Positions 42,683-43,578 of a DNA stretch of 43,578 nt are shown in pieces. The notes under the pieces were generated by a model, which worked only from the letters and a program-made list of their open reading frames with translations, was not told where the DNA came from and did no database searches. Origin of the DNA: Comamonadaceae bacterium (lineage in GTDB: Bacteria; Pseudomonadota; Gammaproteobacteria; Burkholderiales; Burkholderiaceae_C); NCBI GenBank assembly GCA_947448735.1, contig CANFOS010000028.1, positions 1 to 43,578 on the forward strand, written 5' to 3'. The position numbers were made by a program, and so were the translations under genes. Positions within the stretch are counted from its first letter, which is position 1. Each line of letters begins with the position of its first letter.

Positions 42683-43578
42683 TCAAACCCAATTGGCAGC
42701 AATCGTTGGCTGAAGAGCATTTTGGTAACTCGGCGTTAACGTCGTTTGACCGGCCGCCGGCGGTGCAAATACTGCCATCGCCTGCACCAGGTTTTGTACC
42801 TGACTGTCTAGCAGCACCTTGCCGTCTGATGTTTTGAACTCCTCAACGTGGTACTGGCTGCCCAGGTACCAGTTGCTGATGGTCATTTTGTCGGCGGTGC
42901 CTATCACGCTGACTTCCAGGTTGTTGGCCACTTGGCGAAGCCAAATCTGGTCAGTCGCGATACCGCCCAGGAACTGCAACACGTCATGGTTGCCGGTGGT
43001 GCTGTCATTTTCTTGCGCTGTGTCGCTACCGTAACCCCTGCCCAGCACATAGGTGTCATTGCCTTTGTGGCCCACAAGGACGTCAGTGCCCGCTCCACCA
43101 TCGAGTGTGTCGTTGCCAGCACCACCTGACAGGGTGTTGGCACCGCTGTTGCCGGTCAGGATGTTGTCGAGATTATTGCCAGTGCCCTTGATAGCGCCTG
43201 TTCCTGTCAGCGTGAGGTTTTCAACGTTAGCGGTCAGGGTGTAAGTCATGGAGGCGTTAACAGTGTCTATGCCTTCTCCTGCAAGTTCCGTGACCACATC
43301 TCCCAAGTTATCGACCATGTAGAGGTCATTGCCTGCGCCGCCCAGCATCATGTCGCCGTCCGCACCGCCGTCTAAGGTGTCGTTGCCTGCACCGCCCGTC
43401 AGCGTGTTCTCGGCGCTGTTGCCCAGCAAGACGTTGTCTAACTCGTTGCCGGTGGCATTGGTTGCGCCAGTGCCCGTCAGTGTCAGGTTCTCTACATTGG
43501 CAGTCAAGCTGTAGCTGATGGAGGACTGCACCAAGTCCATACCTTCTGCGGCCAGCTCAATGACAAGGTCACCCGTGT
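42683..43578 (-). CDS. RTX-type calcium-binding repeat protein, 5' part cut by window edge
   Basis: At least 298 residues of the C-terminal part; the frame is open to the window end, so the internal Met at 43540 is not the start. Two long repeats of about 90 residues each contain SLTANVENLTLTGTGA-type strands followed by nonapeptide calcium repeats (GGAGNDTLDGGA). The C-terminal 110 residues, with DVLQFLGGIATDQIWLRQVA and TISNWYLGSQYHVEEFKTSD, match the haemolysin-type C-terminal domain that carries a type I secretion signal. It is thus a secreted adhesin or enzyme whose active part is outside the window. Confidence 0.9.
   Translation of the reverse strand, partial: TGDLVIELAAEGMDLVQSSISYSLTANVENLTLTGTGATNATGNELDNVLLGNSAENTLTGGAGNDTLDGGADGDMMLGGAGNDLYMVDNLGDVVTELAGEGIDTVNASMTYTLTANVENLTLTGTGAIKGTGNNLDNILTGNSGANTLSGGAGNDTLDGGAGTDVLVGHKGNDTYVLGRGYGSDTAQENDSTTGNHDVLQFLGGIATDQIWLRQVANNLEVSVIGTADKMTISNWYLGSQYHVEEFKTSDGKVLLDSQVQNLVQAMAVFAPPAAGQTTLTPSYQNALQPTIAANWV

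Overview
The window looks like chromosomal DNA of a betaproteobacterium of the family Comamonadaceae (Rhodoferax, Polaromonas or a close relative). The basis is the GC-rich codon use, the FNR-linked cco cluster with BigR-type sulfur genes nearby, the Bug-type binding protein in a malonate operon, and two families of small dispersed repeats of a kind I associate with this family. The genus is inference. I see no rRNA, tRNA, CRISPR array, phage or intact insertion sequence.

Layout. Positions 1-2247 hold an MFS transporter cut by the left edge, a gamma-glutamylcyclotransferase-like protein and an EamA permease. Positions 2222-6176 are a complete potFGHI-type polyamine ABC importer. Positions 6246-15772 are a cbb3 oxidase module: ccoI-ccoS-ccoNOQP-ccoG-fixH plus a small membrane gene on the minus strand, then an FNR regulator and a TauE/SafE-like maturation protein. 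Four perfect FNR boxes (TTGAT-N4-ATCAA) lie at fnr, before ccoN inside ccoS, between ccoI and the first universal stress gene, and before a decayed usp gene. Positions 15876-17169 hold two intact usp genes and fragments of an alcohol dehydrogenase and a third usp: a low-oxygen stress cluster in decay. Positions 17208-20040 are a sulfane-sulfur module (persulfide-dioxygenase-like hydrolase, BigR/SqrR regulator, split YeeE/YedE transporter) followed by a DUF599 protein. Then come cbpA-cbpM, a VIT1/CCC1 transporter and an aldo/keto reductase. Positions 23744-27731 are a malonate operon (malonyl-CoA decarboxylase, Bug binding protein, malonyl-CoA synthetase), headed by a remnant of a GntR regulator.

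Positions 28065-41545 are the most unusual part. Two versions of a predicted peptide-ligation system (circularly permuted ATP-grasp, alpha-E, transglutaminase, DUF2126 amidoligase) stand back to back around comEC. The minus-strand version has three separate genes. The plus-strand version has a transglutaminase-DUF2126 giant, an ATP-grasp/alpha-E fusion and a second transglutaminase. Both ATP-grasp proteins carry Ser-Gln repeats, one from a pure 6-bp DNA repeat and one written with mixed codons. After it come a RidA-like protein, a DUF3253 protein, a gene-free stretch with two hairpins, and the C-terminal part of an RTX-type repeat protein cut by the right edge.

Two short dispersed repeat families run through the window. 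Five copies of a roughly 60-bp AT-richer element and two copies of a 69-bp GC-rich element were found. Five of the seven lie wholly inside coding sequences with the reading frame kept open, and both types sit close together inside comEC.
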